From positions 1-38,263 of the IMG/VR virus record IMGVR_UViG_3300021956_000027: a stretch of DNA of 38,263 bases; one strand, written 5' to 3'. The notes beneath the pieces were generated by a model. It saw only the letters and a list, made by a program, of their open reading frames with translations. It was not told the origin of the DNA and searched no databases. Origin of the DNA: a virus. Below are positions 7,352 to 13,874 of the stretch, in pieces. Position 1 is the first letter of the stretch. Every line of letters starts with the position of its first letter. Position numbers and translations under genes: made by a program.

Positions 7352-7369
7352 GCGCGTAGGGTACGTCAA
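7341..7369 (-). promoter_or_regulatory. Possible leftward late promoter (weak)
   Basis: TTGACG (7369-7364) and TAGTAC (7346-7341) are 17 bases apart on the minus strand, just past the early-region terminator. The -35 is near consensus but the -10 is poor. A start near 7334 would favour the internal ATG at 7300 behind GGAAGG. Location is the main argument; a phage-specific activator may be needed. Confidence 0.3.
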
Positions 7370-7423
7370 TGCGGAGCGAATGCACTACACATGCGCGCGG
7401 TTGTGGTGTCTTTGCACCGCTTC

Positions 7424-7465
7424 AATAAACACAACCGCCCCGGCTCCGTCGTGGGGCCGAGGCGG
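7424..7465 (-). terminator. Intrinsic terminator closing the early region
   Basis: On the minus strand a 13-bp stem (7465-7453 with 7447-7435, one or two wobble pairs) with a 5-base loop is followed by TTGTGTTTATT. It lies 24 bases past the stop of the 96-aa gene and before the first late gene, so it separates early from late transcripts. Confidence 0.8.
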
Positions 7466-7488
7466 GTGTGCATGCGGGTGGTGCGTTG

Positions 7489-7779
7489 TCAGTCTAACTC
7501 GACTGGCGCGTCCTGCATCCATGCAGGTACGTCGGACGCATACACACCGCGTGCGTTCATCGCGTTGATGCGGGCGAGGTTGACCATGCCGGCAGCGCGC
7601 GACAGGATGTCGGAAGCCTGGGTGAGGCGCTGGTCCTGCTGGAGCAGGTCGGCGGCACGGTGCGGGCTGGCGCCGGGGAGGCCGTTGCGGACGCACTCGC
7701 GGCGCCGCGCAATCGCGTACTGGACCTCGTCAAGTTGTGCGTTCGTGAATGTCACGGTGATGGTGATGGTGTCAATCAT
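7489..7779 (-). CDS. Hypothetical protein (96 aa)
   Basis: A 96-aa protein from ATG 7779, which follows GAAGGA at good spacing and overlaps the previous stop by 8 bases. It begins with a Thr/Val beta strand (MIDTITITVTFTNAQLDEV), followed by helices including RRRECVRNGLP and LLQQDQRLTQASDILSRA, and ends VPAWMQDAPVELD. It is the last gene of the 8.65-kb promoter unit, with a strong terminator downstream. No family recognised; probably cytosolic, since no signal or membrane segment is seen. Confidence 0.75.
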   Translation of the reverse strand: MIDTITITVTFTNAQLDEVQYAIARRRECVRNGLPGASPHRAADLLQQDQRLTQASDILSRAAGMVNLARINAMNARGVYASDVPAWMQDAPVELD

Positions 7780-8137
7780 TGGAGTCCTTCGGGTCTTCGC
7801 CGCTTTCGATGGCGATGTCTGTGGCAACATCGGTCAACAGTTCCCAATGGCTTGAGGTTTCGTCGAGCGTCTGTTCATCACCGTCGATGAACGTGGTGAC
7901 GCTTTCCAATTCGATCTCCGCGACCTCAAAGTAGCCAGTCAGGTATCCGGCCTCGGGTTCGGCTGGCTGCATTTCCCAGTACGCGACGAATTGCATGTTC
8001 ACGGTGGTGCGGGGACCGAACGCCTGGACGAGCTGCGCCTGGAGTTTGGGCTGGTACTTCGCCCACCAGCAGGCGTCGAGGTTGTCGGTGCTGAACTCGA
8101 CTTCGTGCTGGGTGTAGTGCCTGTACGACTTGCTCAC
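7772..8137 (-). CDS. Hypothetical acidic protein (121 aa)
   Basis: A 121-aa protein starting at GTG 8137, which overlaps the stop of the upstream gene (GTGA-type coupling). It opens MSKSYRHYTQHEVEF, has a Trp-rich stretch (ACWWAKYQPKLQAQLVQAF) and a strand-rich middle, and ends in a strongly acidic tail. No known domain, signal peptide or membrane segment is visible. The acidic character would fit a DNA mimic or host-protein inhibitor, but nothing specific supports that. Confidence 0.75.
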   Translation of the reverse strand: MSKSYRHYTQHEVEFSTDNLDACWWAKYQPKLQAQLVQAFGPRTTVNMQFVAYWEMQPAEPEAGYLTGYFEVAEIELESVTTFIDGDEQTLDETSSHWELLTDVATDIAIESGEDPKDSND

Positions 8138-8361
8138 ATCGCACCGCCCTTCATCGGCTGGAGGATGGCAGCGAACATCGGGTGCAGGCGATCCTCGGCA
8201 GCCTTGACACGCCCGGTGGATTCAACGCTGCGGACAAAGGCGCGCGGGCGCAACGCGTGGGCCTGCTTAATCGCATCATCGGCATCAACCGCGTAGCACC
8301 AAAAGTTTCCGACGCTGCGGCGGTGCGGGCATTCATAGACGATCTTGAACTCGGTCTTCAT
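8134..8361 (-). CDS. Hypothetical protein (75 aa)
   Basis: A 75-aa protein from ATG 8361, preceded by AAGGAACCCAGCC, a leader almost identical to that of the 62-aa gene upstream. It begins MKTEFKIVYECPHRRS and has FWCYAVDADDAIKQA, a strand-then-helix pattern. A basic helix (RVKAAEDRLHPMF) follows and the end is QPMKGGAM. No known function. It is coupled at its stop to the GTG of the following gene. Confidence 0.75.
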   Translation of the reverse strand: MKTEFKIVYECPHRRSVGNFWCYAVDADDAIKQAHALRPRAFVRSVESTGRVKAAEDRLHPMFAAILQPMKGGAM

Positions 8362-8380
8362 GGCTGGGTTCCTTTGAAGG

Positions 8381-8569
8381 TTAATTGTCACCGTAATCGT
8401 CCGCGTTGCTGACCGACATGGCTTCATCGGCAATGTCGCGTTCCATTTCGTCTAGCGCACAATCGCAATCCGCGCACACAAAGCCGCGCAGGTAATCGCT
8501 GCGAACCATCTGCCCGTCGTCGCAATGCTCACACCACGATGCCAGTTGTCGATACTTGCGCTTGCTCAT
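8381..8569 (-). CDS. Small zinc-ribbon-like protein (62 aa)
   Basis: A 62-aa protein from ATG 8569 with two CxxC-type pairs, CEHC (about 13-16) and CADCDC (about 32-37). These are spaced about 16 residues apart as in small zinc ribbons, and an acidic Met-containing tail follows. The start codon is preceded by AGGAGTAGGAACCCAGCC. It is the first gene of the unit driven by the promoter at 8635-8662. Zinc binding is a fair inference; the target (DNA, RNA or protein) is unknown. Confidence 0.75.
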   Translation of the reverse strand: MSKRKYRQLASWCEHCDDGQMVRSDYLRGFVCADCDCALDEMERDIADEAMSVSNADDYGDN

Positions 8570-8634
8570 GGCTGGGTTCCTACTCCTGTGTCGCGCGTCC
8601 GGCGCGTTCGGTGTCGCGTTGTTGCGACGGGTGA

Positions 8635-8662
8635 ATAGTACCCTATGTCGGCGCAGGGTCAA
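8635..8662 (-). promoter_or_regulatory. Leftward sigma70-type promoter for the 62-aa gene unit
   Basis: Minus strand TTGACC (8662-8657), 16-base spacer, TACTAT (8640-8635), with a start expected near 8628. The about 58-base leader contains a GTCGC/GCGAC hairpin and AGGAGTAGGAA before the ATG. Just upstream is the terminator of the previous unit. The GGGTACT context at the -10 is shared with the promoter at 10409-10437. Confidence 0.7.
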
Positions 8663-8713
8663 GGGCATGACCACATAAATCTGTCAAGAATGTGCAGATT
8701 GTTGTAACCCCTG

Positions 8714-8753
8714 AAATAACAAGGGGCTAGAAGCCTTTCGACCTCTAGCCCCC
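8714..8753 (-). terminator. Intrinsic terminator after the recombination genes
   Basis: An 11-bp minus-strand stem (8752-8742 with 8733-8723, containing a G-U pair valid only on this strand) is followed by TTGTTATTTC. It lies 20 bases past the Gp157-like stop and directly before the next promoter. Confidence 0.8.
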
Positions 8754-8771
8754 TGTGGAGTAGGCATGGGG

Positions 8772-9281
8772 TTACTTCAGTTCAAGCCGCTGTCCGCGCT
8801 CGCCGAGCGCCGCACCAGGCACGGGCTTGCCGGCTTCCAGCGCATCGCGGATGCCATCCTTGTCGATGACTTCGGTGACGCGAGGAACACGATACTCGGT
8901 CGGCAGCGCGGTTTCGTCGGTGACGATCACAGGCACCTTGCCACCGTTCTTGCGCACGGACAACTTGAACCGCTCGGTTTCCACCTTGGGGCGATTGATG
9001 GAAATCATCGCATCCATCAGCGCACGACGCAAGCGGTCAGCGAGCGCCTCGTCTGCCTTTGCAAGCAGTTCCATGCGCTCGGCCTCCTCGCGCCGAGCAG
9101 CCGCGCGCGTTTCGCTCACGCGGATCAACTGCGCATACGCCTCTGCCTTGGTGTCAAAGCTTTCGACCAGGCTCTTGGTGGCTTCCGCAAATGCTGCTGC
9201 GGTTTCCGGATCGCCGTCCACCACGGACTCGGCAGCAAACAGGATTTCCTTCATTTCCGACGTAATGTGGTACAGGCTCAT
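8772..9281 (-). CDS. Gp157-like phage protein
   Basis: A 169-aa mostly helical protein that matches the Siphovirus Gp157 family pattern. An N-terminal MSLYHITSEMKEILFAAE is followed by a helix pair with coiled-coil character (about 35-95, including AAARREEAERMELLAKADEA). A beta segment near 110-135 (RFKLSVRKNGGKVPVIV) and VPRVTEVIDKDGIRDALEAG follow. Family members are found beside recombination and single-strand-binding genes; the original member was linked to phage resistance in Streptococcus. Here it directly follows the Bet/RecT gene (9-base gap, GAGGA site), so a role in DNA recombination or replication is likely. Biochemical activity is not established. Confidence 0.82.
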   Translation of the reverse strand: MSLYHITSEMKEILFAAESVVDGDPETAAAFAEATKSLVESFDTKAEAYAQLIRVSETRAAARREEAERMELLAKADEALADRLRRALMDAMISINRPKVETERFKLSVRKNGGKVPVIVTDETALPTEYRVPRVTEVIDKDGIRDALEAGKPVPGAALGERGQRLELK

Positions 9282-9290
9282 GATTTGTCC

Positions 9291-10349
9291 TCACTTGCTG
9301 CTGATGCGGGTCGCGCGGTAGTACACGTTCTTGCCATCACCGACGCGCTCAAAGTCCACCTGCTGGGTCGCGTCAATCTTGACCGCTGACAGCAGGTCGC
9401 TGCTGACCTGCACCCAGTTCTGCACACCGTAGGCATCCGCAAACAGCACCGCGCTGTGATGGATATCGCGGTTCACGACACGCACCGCACGGAGAGCGTC
9501 GGTTCCGCGCTGCGGCCACGGCATCGCCAAATCCGCCGCCTCGGTCTTCGCCTTGCGGGTGCGCTTCACCTCGGGTGCCGGCGCCGCCTCGGGCTTGCTG
9601 CCCTCGGAAGGCACCGCATTTGCCTCCTGCTGCGTCGGCGCAACAACCTCGGCTTCCGCCTCGACCACAACGGCGGGCGCCTCCAACGCCGTCCTAGCGG
9701 CTTGCGTGTTCTTGACAGGCTCCGGGATCACCGGGGTCAGGAAGTTGTCCTTGGCGGGGTTGTCAGCCTGCCCCATCTCCTCGGCGGTGTAGATGCCCGA
9801 CAGTTCAGCAGGAAATGCCTTGCGCAGGGCAAGGGCTTCCGCGCACTTCGCGATCATCAGGACGGGCATGCGCGGCCATTGCCCCGACAGTTCCCCCGAC
9901 TTCGTGCGCTGCGCGTACTCATCGAACAGGGCGACGGCGTACAGGGGTTGCGCAAAACCCTTGCGCATGACCCCGACCCGCGCAGCCGAAGGCGGTTCCT
10001 TTGACAGCCAAACGTCGCGCCAGACTCCATCCTCGCCGCACCAGAACGGGCCATCCTGTCCGGCGTACTCGTTCGACCGCTGCGCGATCAGGCGCGCGCC
10101 GTCGATGCTGACCTGGGTCTGCCGAACATTGCGACCCGCGCGAGCGTCCCATCGGGACACGCTGTAAATCTGACGAGCAAACGGATCAAGTCCGGTGCGA
10201 TCACAGATCGCGATGAACAGCGCCAGCTCGTCGTTGGTTGCGCCGGAGCAAATGGTGCGGGCAATGAGATCGACCTGCTGCTGGTCGAAACGACCGATAG
10301 CAGCCAGCGGACTTGCGGGCTGCGTGCGGGGTGCGCGAGACAGTTCCAT
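9291..10349 (-). CDS. bet: Bet/RecT-family single-strand annealing protein
   Basis: A 352-aa protein. Residues about 20-210 show the phage recombination protein Bet pattern: QVDLIARTICSGATNDELAL, CDRTGLDPFARQIYSV, QVSIDGARLIAQRS and KCAEALALRKAFPAELSGIY. Such proteins bind single-stranded DNA and anneal complementary strands, usually with a 5'-3' exonuclease partner. After the core there is a Pro/Ala/Glu-rich linker (about 220-275). A C-terminal domain (about 280-352) contains WPQRGTDALRAVRVV and is not part of minimal Bet proteins. The promoter at 10409-10437 lies directly upstream and Gp157 follows. No lambda-type exonuclease gene is seen next to it. Confidence 0.88.
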   Translation of the reverse strand: MELSRAPRTQPASPLAAIGRFDQQQVDLIARTICSGATNDELALFIAICDRTGLDPFARQIYSVSRWDARAGRNVRQTQVSIDGARLIAQRSNEYAGQDGPFWCGEDGVWRDVWLSKEPPSAARVGVMRKGFAQPLYAVALFDEYAQRTKSGELSGQWPRMPVLMIAKCAEALALRKAFPAELSGIYTAEEMGQADNPAKDNFLTPVIPEPVKNTQAARTALEAPAVVVEAEAEVVAPTQQEANAVPSEGSKPEAAPAPEVKRTRKAKTEAADLAMPWPQRGTDALRAVRVVNRDIHHSAVLFADAYGVQNWVQVSSDLLSAVKIDATQQVDFERVGDGKNVYYRATRISSK

Positions 10350-10386
10350 AGGTTCCTACTCCTGTTCCAGCATCCGGCTGGCGCGG

Positions 10387-10396
10387 CATCGCGATG
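10387..10396. promoter_or_regulatory. Palindrome downstream of the bet promoter (operator candidate)
   Basis: CATCGCGATG is a perfect 10-base palindrome about 6-15 bases past the expected start of the promoter at 10409-10437. A further CCAGC/GCTGG hairpin lies at 10367-10381. A repressor site at this position would block early elongation. No second copy was searched for systematically. Confidence 0.35.
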
Positions 10397-10408
10397 TGCG
10401 ATTTACAC

Positions 10409-10437
10409 ACAGTACCCTGCCCGCCCGCAGGTGTCAA
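10409..10437 (-). promoter_or_regulatory. Leftward sigma70-type promoter for bet and the Gp157-like gene
   Basis: Minus strand TTGACA (10437-10432, full consensus), 17-base spacer, TACTGT (10414-10409). The -35 overlaps the stop codon of rusA. The expected start is near 10402, giving a leader of about 50 bases that ends in AGGAGTAGGAACC before ATG 10349. This same leader wording precedes the 62-aa gene at 8569. Confidence 0.75.
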
Positions 10438-10859
10438 CCGTTGACAGGTGCGGAAAGCGGATTTATTTCGATCACCGCTCCAGCGCCATTATCGGGCGAC
10501 CAAGCGCGTTCGATTCGCAACACCGCCACCTGCCTGTCGTTGTGATAGGCGATTCCTGCAAGAGCATCGAGGATCGCGCGGGCGCCCTTGTCAACGTCGA
10601 TGTATCCCGGCCGACCTGGCGCGCTTGGCAACAGTCCGCGTTTGCCGAAATGCGATTCCGGTCGATTGAACAACAGGCAGACGCGAACGCTGACATCGCC
10701 ATCGAATGGTGCGCACCCATGTTCCAGCGCCGCCGCTGCCACGGCTGCACGCCACGGCTTCACCTTCTTGCTCTGCTCCAGCATGATCGTGCGCGCGCCA
10801 GCTCGCACAAGTCTTTTGCTGCCTTGGCTTGCGGGTTCTCCGTGGACTCTAAAGATCAT
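10434..10859 (-). CDS. rusA: RusA-like Holliday junction resolvase
   Basis: A 141-aa endonuclease of the RusA family, which resolves four-way junctions and branched DNA before packaging. It opens MIFRVHGEPASQGSKR. The catalytic block near residues 90-120 is IDVDKGARAILDALAG followed by AYHNDRQV. It retains the Asp-x-Asp pair and the later Asp, but the Lys of Escherichia coli RusA (position 76 there) aligns with Arg here, a conservative change at a catalytic residue. ATG 10859 has GGAG upstream and starts 3 bases after the PP-loop gene stop. Confidence 0.9.
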   Translation of the reverse strand: MIFRVHGEPASQGSKRLVRAGARTIMLEQSKKVKPWRAAVAAAALEHGCAPFDGDVSVRVCLLFNRPESHFGKRGLLPSAPGRPGYIDVDKGARAILDALAGIAYHNDRQVAVLRIERAWSPDNGAGAVIEINPLSAPVNG

Positions 10860-10862
10860 GTG

Positions 10863-11663
10863 TTACTCCGTGCAATCGCAGGGCATTGAATCTTCGACCA
10901 TGCATCCAAACAGCTTGCCCTGCACGGTTAGTTGCGTTCGCATTTGTTTGATGGTTGGACGGTCAAATCGAAATCGATGCCCTGTCATCTCTTCCATTTC
11001 AATCCACCAATCGGCCAAGTCCGGACGCGCTTCTAACACTCCCTGAAGTCGCGGCATTGACTTCAAAAAACACAGGTCACAATTGCCGAAGTATTTTTGA
11101 TCGTGCGGCCAAGGAAGATCAAAATCGCACCGCGCCCAAAATTGCAAGACATCTGCTTCTGTTGCTCCGGCATCAGCCAATGGAATAGCAACATCCCGGT
11201 CGGTGTTTCCGCGAATCCTGCTCACGCGCCTTGGTTCATCAGCACGAATCCCAAGAACGGCCACGAAGTCTGAAAGCCCAAGAGATTGAAGATATTTTTC
11301 CATCGGCTTCACCTTCAAATCGCTTGTGCAGAATCGCATTGGTGGAGTTGGCAATCGCTGCTTGCTGATAATCAAATCTTTGAAGTGTTGCCCAGTTCGA
11401 TCCGCTGAATCAAAATCCACCTTGGCCCATTTTGGTGCTTCGCGTCGATATTCGATCCAAGTGACCGGACACCATCGCGTTTCGACTTCATGCACAAAAC
11501 GCAGGGTTGCCTCATGCTCGCGCCCGGTGTTGGCAAACAACACATGGCCACCCTCCGGAAGCTTTCCGCCCCATGCATCAAGCACTTGATGCAACAGGTA
11601 ACCGCTCGTCCGCCCACCGCTGAATGAAATATAGAACGGGGGTTCGACTTTATACGGATTCAT
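10863..11663 (-). CDS. PP-loop enzyme, PAPS-reductase-like family
   Basis: A 266-aa protein with the PP-loop ATP-binding motif FSGGRTSGYLL (about residue 14-24), then HVLFANTGREHEATL, RFCTSDLKVKPMEKYL near 130, and GNCDLCFLKS near 205, plus WIEMEEMTGHRF. This is the phage branch of the phosphoadenosine phosphosulfate reductase superfamily, whose members activate a substrate with ATP. True sulfate assimilation is unlikely in a phage; nucleobase, tRNA or backbone modification (DndC is a relative) is more plausible. It lies in one operon with a cytosine methyltransferase and a resolvase, and its start overlaps the 62-aa gene stop (ATGA). The two Cys pairs could bind a metal. Confidence 0.85.
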   Translation of the reverse strand: MNPYKVEPPFYISFSGGRTSGYLLHQVLDAWGGKLPEGGHVLFANTGREHEATLRFVHEVETRWCPVTWIEYRREAPKWAKVDFDSADRTGQHFKDLIISKQRLPTPPMRFCTSDLKVKPMEKYLQSLGLSDFVAVLGIRADEPRRVSRIRGNTDRDVAIPLADAGATEADVLQFWARCDFDLPWPHDQKYFGNCDLCFLKSMPRLQGVLEARPDLADWWIEMEEMTGHRFRFDRPTIKQMRTQLTVQGKLFGCMVEDSMPCDCTE

Positions 11664-11848
11664 CCTTCGCTCCTGTACATGTCGTTGCGCAGCAACATGC
11701 GATCAAGCCTATCGATCTCGCGCTGCTGGTGCGTGATGCAATCGCGCGCATCCTTCAGCAATGGCAACAGCATGTGGTCCTTCATCGCTTGGTTCGCAAT
11801 CCACATGTCCAGCCTGGTCACGACCATCGACACGTTTATGTCAGGCAT
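11660..11848 (-). CDS. Small helical protein between methyltransferase and PP-loop genes (62 aa)
   Basis: A 62-aa protein from ATG 11848 (8-base overlap with the methyltransferase end), starting MPDINVSMVVTRLDMW. It is helical and charged, with HMLLPLLKDARDCITHQQRE and IDRLDRMLLRND, a short coiled coil. It ends YRSEG with an AGGAG sequence that serves the next gene. It resembles the general style of the coiled-coil proteins at 13-15 kb (arginine/aspartate-rich heptads, one Cys) but lacks their WDC[FW] ending. Function unknown. Confidence 0.7.
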   Translation of the reverse strand: MPDINVSMVVTRLDMWIANQAMKDHMLLPLLKDARDCITHQQREIDRLDRMLLRNDMYRSEG

Positions 11849-13076
11849 TGTTACCGCGCCCCTGTTCTGCGATCCGCTCACCGATCCACTCCATGCAGTT
11901 CACGGCCATCGAGTTCCCGAGCGCCTTGTAGCGCGGCCCATCAGGGCATTGATCTGCGGGCTTTCCGCGCCACGGGATCAGCGTGTAATCATCCGGGAAG
12001 CCTTGGAGGCGTTCGCACTCGCGGGGCGTGAGGCGGCGCACGGTCATAGCCTGCGTCACCCCATGCACATCCGCCTTTGTCATCGTGTACATGGAGCCAT
12101 CCGTCGATGCCCCGACGCCGTGAGGTCCACCCTTGTCGCGGCCGATCAGATTTCCCTGTATGGCGATGGTGGTCGTTCGCACATCGCTTGCATCAAACAG
12201 CGAAAGCGTGGGATTGACTTCGCCATCGACCCATGTTTCGTAATCCGTGACGGACTGCGCGCGCCTGGCCTTGGTGAAGGGGACGGGAATGTACGCCCCG
12301 TGTCCGTCCAGCTCCGTGTGCGAACGCAGGCCGCGGTTGCCGAGCGTCCCGGCGGTCAACTGGGTGGTCAGGTTGTAGCACTCGTCCCCGGCTGGTCCGC
12401 CTGTTCCCTTTGCCCACTTGCTGCTGACTGTTCCAGCGCAGCCTTCAGCATCGGCGGAAGCGACTTCTGTCGCCTTTCGCTTCTTCGAATAATCCCGCTG
12501 CACGCTTTCGGACTCAAGAAGAACCTTTGCGGCAGCGATCCAGTCTCCAGCACCTCGCTCAATGAGGCGACCGACAACGAAGACTCGACGCCTGCGCTGC
12601 GGGACGGCACGGGGATGCCCGTGTGTTCGGCACCATTGAGCGTCCAAAACCCGGTAAGCAGCTGCATACCCCAGTTCCCCCAGCGCCCCGAGGAAGGAAC
12701 CAAAGTCCCGTCCTCCCCCGGAGGACAGAACACCGGGGACGTTTTCCCACACAACCCACCGAGGCCGAAGACGTTGAGCGATCTCAAGGTAGGTAAGCAT
12801 GAGGCTGCCGCGGGGGTCTGCAAGTCCTGCCCGGAGGCCCGCAACGCTGAAACTTTGGCATGGCGTCCCGCCGCAGAGGATGTCGATGGATCCGGGTCGA
12901 ATAGGCCAGGTTGCATGTTTGGTCATGTCTCCGTAGTTGGGGACGTTGGGGTAGTGGTGCGCCAGCACGGCGCTGGGGAACGGCTCGATCTCGCTAAAAC
13001 CAACCGGGGTCCAGCCGAGGTGGTGCCACGCAACGGTGGCCGCTTCAATGCCTGAACACACGGACAGGTATCGCAT
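11841..13076 (-). CDS. DNA cytosine-C5 methyltransferase
   Basis: A 411-aa enzyme that methylates cytosine at C5 using S-adenosylmethionine. Motifs in order are I (LSVCSGIEAATVAWHHLG), IV with the catalytic Cys (CGGTPCQSFSVAG), VI (VVWENVPGVL), VIII (QRRRRVFVVG), a target-recognition region (about 180-340), IX (RRLTPRECERLQGFPDDY) and X (YKALGNSMAVNCMEWIGE). All key residues are present, so it should be active. The start is ATG 13076 (TGATG overlap with the upstream gene) or the GTG one codon earlier. No cognate restriction endonuclease gene is adjacent. Protection from host restriction is the usual role of such orphan phage enzymes. The recognition site cannot be read. Confidence 0.95.
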   Translation of the reverse strand: MRYLSVCSGIEAATVAWHHLGWTPVGFSEIEPFPSAVLAHHYPNVPNYGDMTKHATWPIRPGSIDILCGGTPCQSFSVAGLRAGLADPRGSLMLTYLEIAQRLRPRWVVWENVPGVLSSGGGRDFGSFLGALGELGYAAAYRVLDAQWCRTHGHPRAVPQRRRRVFVVGRLIERGAGDWIAAAKVLLESESVQRDYSKKRKATEVASADAEGCAGTVSSKWAKGTGGPAGDECYNLTTQLTAGTLGNRGLRSHTELDGHGAYIPVPFTKARRAQSVTDYETWVDGEVNPTLSLFDASDVRTTTIAIQGNLIGRDKGGPHGVGASTDGSMYTMTKADVHGVTQAMTVRRLTPRECERLQGFPDDYTLIPWRGKPADQCPDGPRYKALGNSMAVNCMEWIGERIAEQGRGNNA

Positions 13077-13288
13077 CACGCCTGCCCCTCAAAGCAATCC
13101 CACCCACGCCACCTCGCGTATTCGATTTGATCTTCCATCATGTCCGCATCAAGCGCGCATACCTGGCGCCGTGCCTCATCACGCTCACGCACAACAAGCT
13201 CCAGCATGTTTGCCGCTCGATCAAACAGCAGCATGCTGCTTGCCTCCGCTTCCTTGCGAAGCCGTTCAATCATCTGCCGTTCGGTCAT
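13076..13288 (-). CDS. WDCF-family small coiled-coil protein A (70 aa)
   Basis: A 70-aa protein from ATG 13288 (ATGA overlap with gene B). It begins MTERQMIERLRKEAEAS, has a coiled coil leading into VRERDEARRQVC, and ends YARWRGWDCFEGQA. It is the last member of an array of related genes between 13.1 and 14.9 kb. All share the core [LVI]R-ERDEARR followed by a Cys and, 20-30 residues on, W-D-C-F/W near the C-terminus. Members differ in the N-terminal half. No known domain; a soluble helical adaptor or inhibitor is only a guess. The next gene is the methyltransferase. Confidence 0.75.
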   Translation of the reverse strand: MTERQMIERLRKEAEASSMLLFDRAANMLELVVRERDEARRQVCALDADMMEDQIEYARWRGWDCFEGQA

Positions 13289-13611
13289 TGTTCCCTCGCC
13301 TCCAGTTCCTGAATCTGCGACAGCAGCCTGGTGTTGCGGTCGCGCAGTTCCACGTTCTTCTCGCGCAGTCGGTCGATCTCCACGACCAGCACGGCGTTGC
13401 GGTGCGCAAGCATGTCGCATTGCTTGTTTGCCTCGTCGCGCTGGGCCTGCAACCGATCCACGGTGTCCGCCAGCAAGTCGTACATGGCTGCGCGCGCAAA
13501 GTCGGCGTCCCGGTATTCGGGATAGTGGCCGTTGTTAGGAATGTCCGACCACGAATCACGCACATCCTTGGCAAGTGCGCGCAGTTGTTCCAACAGATTT
13601 TCGTCGCTCAC
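13285..13611 (-). CDS. Coiled-coil protein B in the WDCF array (108 aa)
   Basis: A 108-aa protein beginning at GTG 13611 (MSDENLLEQLRALAKDVRD). This start overlaps the stop of gene C and sits behind AAGGAGG; the open frame extends upstream to 13701 only by reading through gene C. It carries DTVDRLQAQRDEANKQC, which corresponds to the ERDEARR-C core of its neighbours. A long coiled coil (DRLREKNVELRDRN, LLSQIQELEA) replaces the WDCF ending. It is therefore a divergent or truncated member of the array. Confidence 0.72.
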   Translation of the reverse strand: MSDENLLEQLRALAKDVRDSWSDIPNNGHYPEYRDADFARAAMYDLLADTVDRLQAQRDEANKQCDMLAHRNAVLVVEIDRLREKNVELRDRNTRLLSQIQELEAREQ

Positions 13612-13640
13612 TTGCCGTCCTCCTTGAAGCAATCCCAGCC
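13604..13640. repeat. 37-base direct repeat, copy 1 (3' end of gene C / start of gene B)
   Basis: Bases 13604-13640 are identical to 14625-14661. Each copy encodes the GWDCFKEDGK C-terminus (minus strand), the stop, the AAGGAGG site and the GTG start of the following gene. Homologous exchange between the two copies would delete or duplicate genes C to F. Confidence 0.9.
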
Positions 13641-13874
13641 CTGCTTCCGTGACCACCACAACGGTTCCGATCCAAGCAGCCGCGACTGAAACAGGCAGCA
13701 CATCCGCCTCGCCTCGTCGCGTTCGGCGCGGAGTCTTTCGATCTCGTCGGCGGCTTCACCAATCAATGTGATCCTCTGTGGAAACTTCAGTTTGCCCGAT
13801 GTCCATCTCGACAATGATTTCAACTGCTCGGACCACGACCGAAGTTGCTCAACAATGTCTTGCTTGTCGCTCAC
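13608..13874 (-). CDS. WDCF-family small coiled-coil protein C (88 aa)
   Basis: An 88-aa protein from GTG 13874 (overlaps gene D stop), starting MSDKQDIVEQLRSWSEQL. The middle is EAADEIERLRAERDEARRMC, then a variable Leu/Trp stretch, and the end is KQGWDCFKEDGK. The codons of the last five residues contain AAGGAGG, which is also the ribosome binding site of gene B. Its 3' end and the 3' end of gene F share 37 identical bases, direct evidence of recent duplication or recombination. Confidence 0.78.
   Translation of the reverse strand: MSDKQDIVEQLRSWSEQLKSLSRWTSGKLKFPQRITLIGEAADEIERLRAERDEARRMCCLFQSRLLGSEPLWWSRKQGWDCFKEDGK

Noticed and set aside
7361-7369. TTG 7369 as start of the first late gene
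   Set aside because: No ribosome binding site precedes it and the same bases form the only -35-like hexamer in the gap; ATG 7351 or 7300 are more likely.
10863-11663. Genuine sulfate-assimilation PAPS reductase
   Set aside because: The phage-type Cys pattern (NCDLCFLK) and the lack of any sulfur-assimilation gene nearby argue for a different nucleotide-activating reaction.
11679-13055. 458-codon plus-strand frame opposite the methyltransferase
   Set aside because: The methyltransferase motifs on the minus strand are unmistakable; the antisense product has no domain or start signal.
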